Shown: positions 5,532-5,553 of the stretch, in pieces
How the letters are laid out: the number at the start of each line of letters is the position of its first letter
Numbering within the stretch: position 1 is the first letter of the stretch
Assembly: GCA_937863205.1 (NCBI GenBank)
Contig: CALMGA010000486.1
Coordinates: forward strand, 3,013-8,565
From: an uncultured Beijerinckiaceae bacterium
GTDB taxonomy: Bacteria > Pseudomonadota > Alphaproteobacteria > Rhizobiales > Beijerinckiaceae
Direction of reading: 5' to 3'
Length of the DNA: 5,553 nt
Translations under genes and position numbers: made by a program
The notes under the pieces: generated by a model
What the model saw: only the letters and a program-made list of their open reading frames with translations
Told to the model about the DNA's origin: nothing
Database searches by the model: none

Positions 5532-5553
5532 TGTCAATCAGCCTGCAATACTG
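5532..5553. mobile_element. Possible insertion-sequence terminus truncating the pirin gene
   Basis: Pirin homology stops between 5528 and 5531, and sequence beginning TGTCAATCAGCCTGC follows to the window edge. A 5' TG start with this sort of sequence fits the ends of several IS families, and I recall similar starts in IS21-like elements. Only 22 bases are visible, so neither an inverted partner nor a target duplication can be checked. The break itself is firm; the cause is inferred. Confidence 0.3.

Noticed and set aside
4482..5537. A 351-codon minus-strand frame spanning doxX and pirin
   Set aside because: It is an Arg-rich shadow in a different frame from two recognisable proteins.

Overview
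This is a GC-rich chromosomal segment, most likely from an alphaproteobacterium of the Rhizobiales (Hyphomicrobiales) type. The lineage is inferred from three things: the style of the siroheme synthase N-terminus (a WKAELL motif after the dinucleotide-binding turn), the long C-terminal extension on the AI-2E family permease, and the recombinase remnant. It was judged from remembered family patterns only; no database search was possible.

The left half (1-3023) is intact core genome. A siroheme synthase gene (cysG N-terminal domain) runs leftward off the window edge from 645. Divergent to it, a 672-residue AI-2E/PerM family permease occupies 796-2814, with a TTG start and a 270-residue cytoplasmic C-terminal extension. 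A complete tRNA-Ala(GGC) gene with encoded CCA follows at 2948-3023, behind a plausible sigma-70 promoter.

The right half (3024-5553) looks like a decayed mobile or accessory region beginning directly after the tRNA gene. It holds about 360 bases without a convincing gene, then the orphan C-terminus of a large serine recombinase (about 3386-3772, minus). Next come a 30-bp near-perfect palindrome (3806-3835) and a repeat-rich stretch resembling an insertion-sequence end (about 3855-3914). The C-terminal part of an SMP-30/gluconolactonase-like beta-propeller protein follows (about 3915-4288, plus), missing its N-terminal half and carrying a frameshift. After another roughly 300 bases with no gene, a two-gene minus-strand unit lies at the right edge. 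It consists of a pirin family gene that has lost its 5' part and an intact doxX gene 30 bp downstream. The pirin homology stops abruptly near 5530, where a TG-starting sequence resembling an insertion-sequence terminus begins.

I see no complete new biological system here. The points most worth a second look are the tRNA-Ala-adjacent graveyard of fragments with its palindrome, the C-terminal domains of the permease, and the broken pirin gene feeding an intact doxX.
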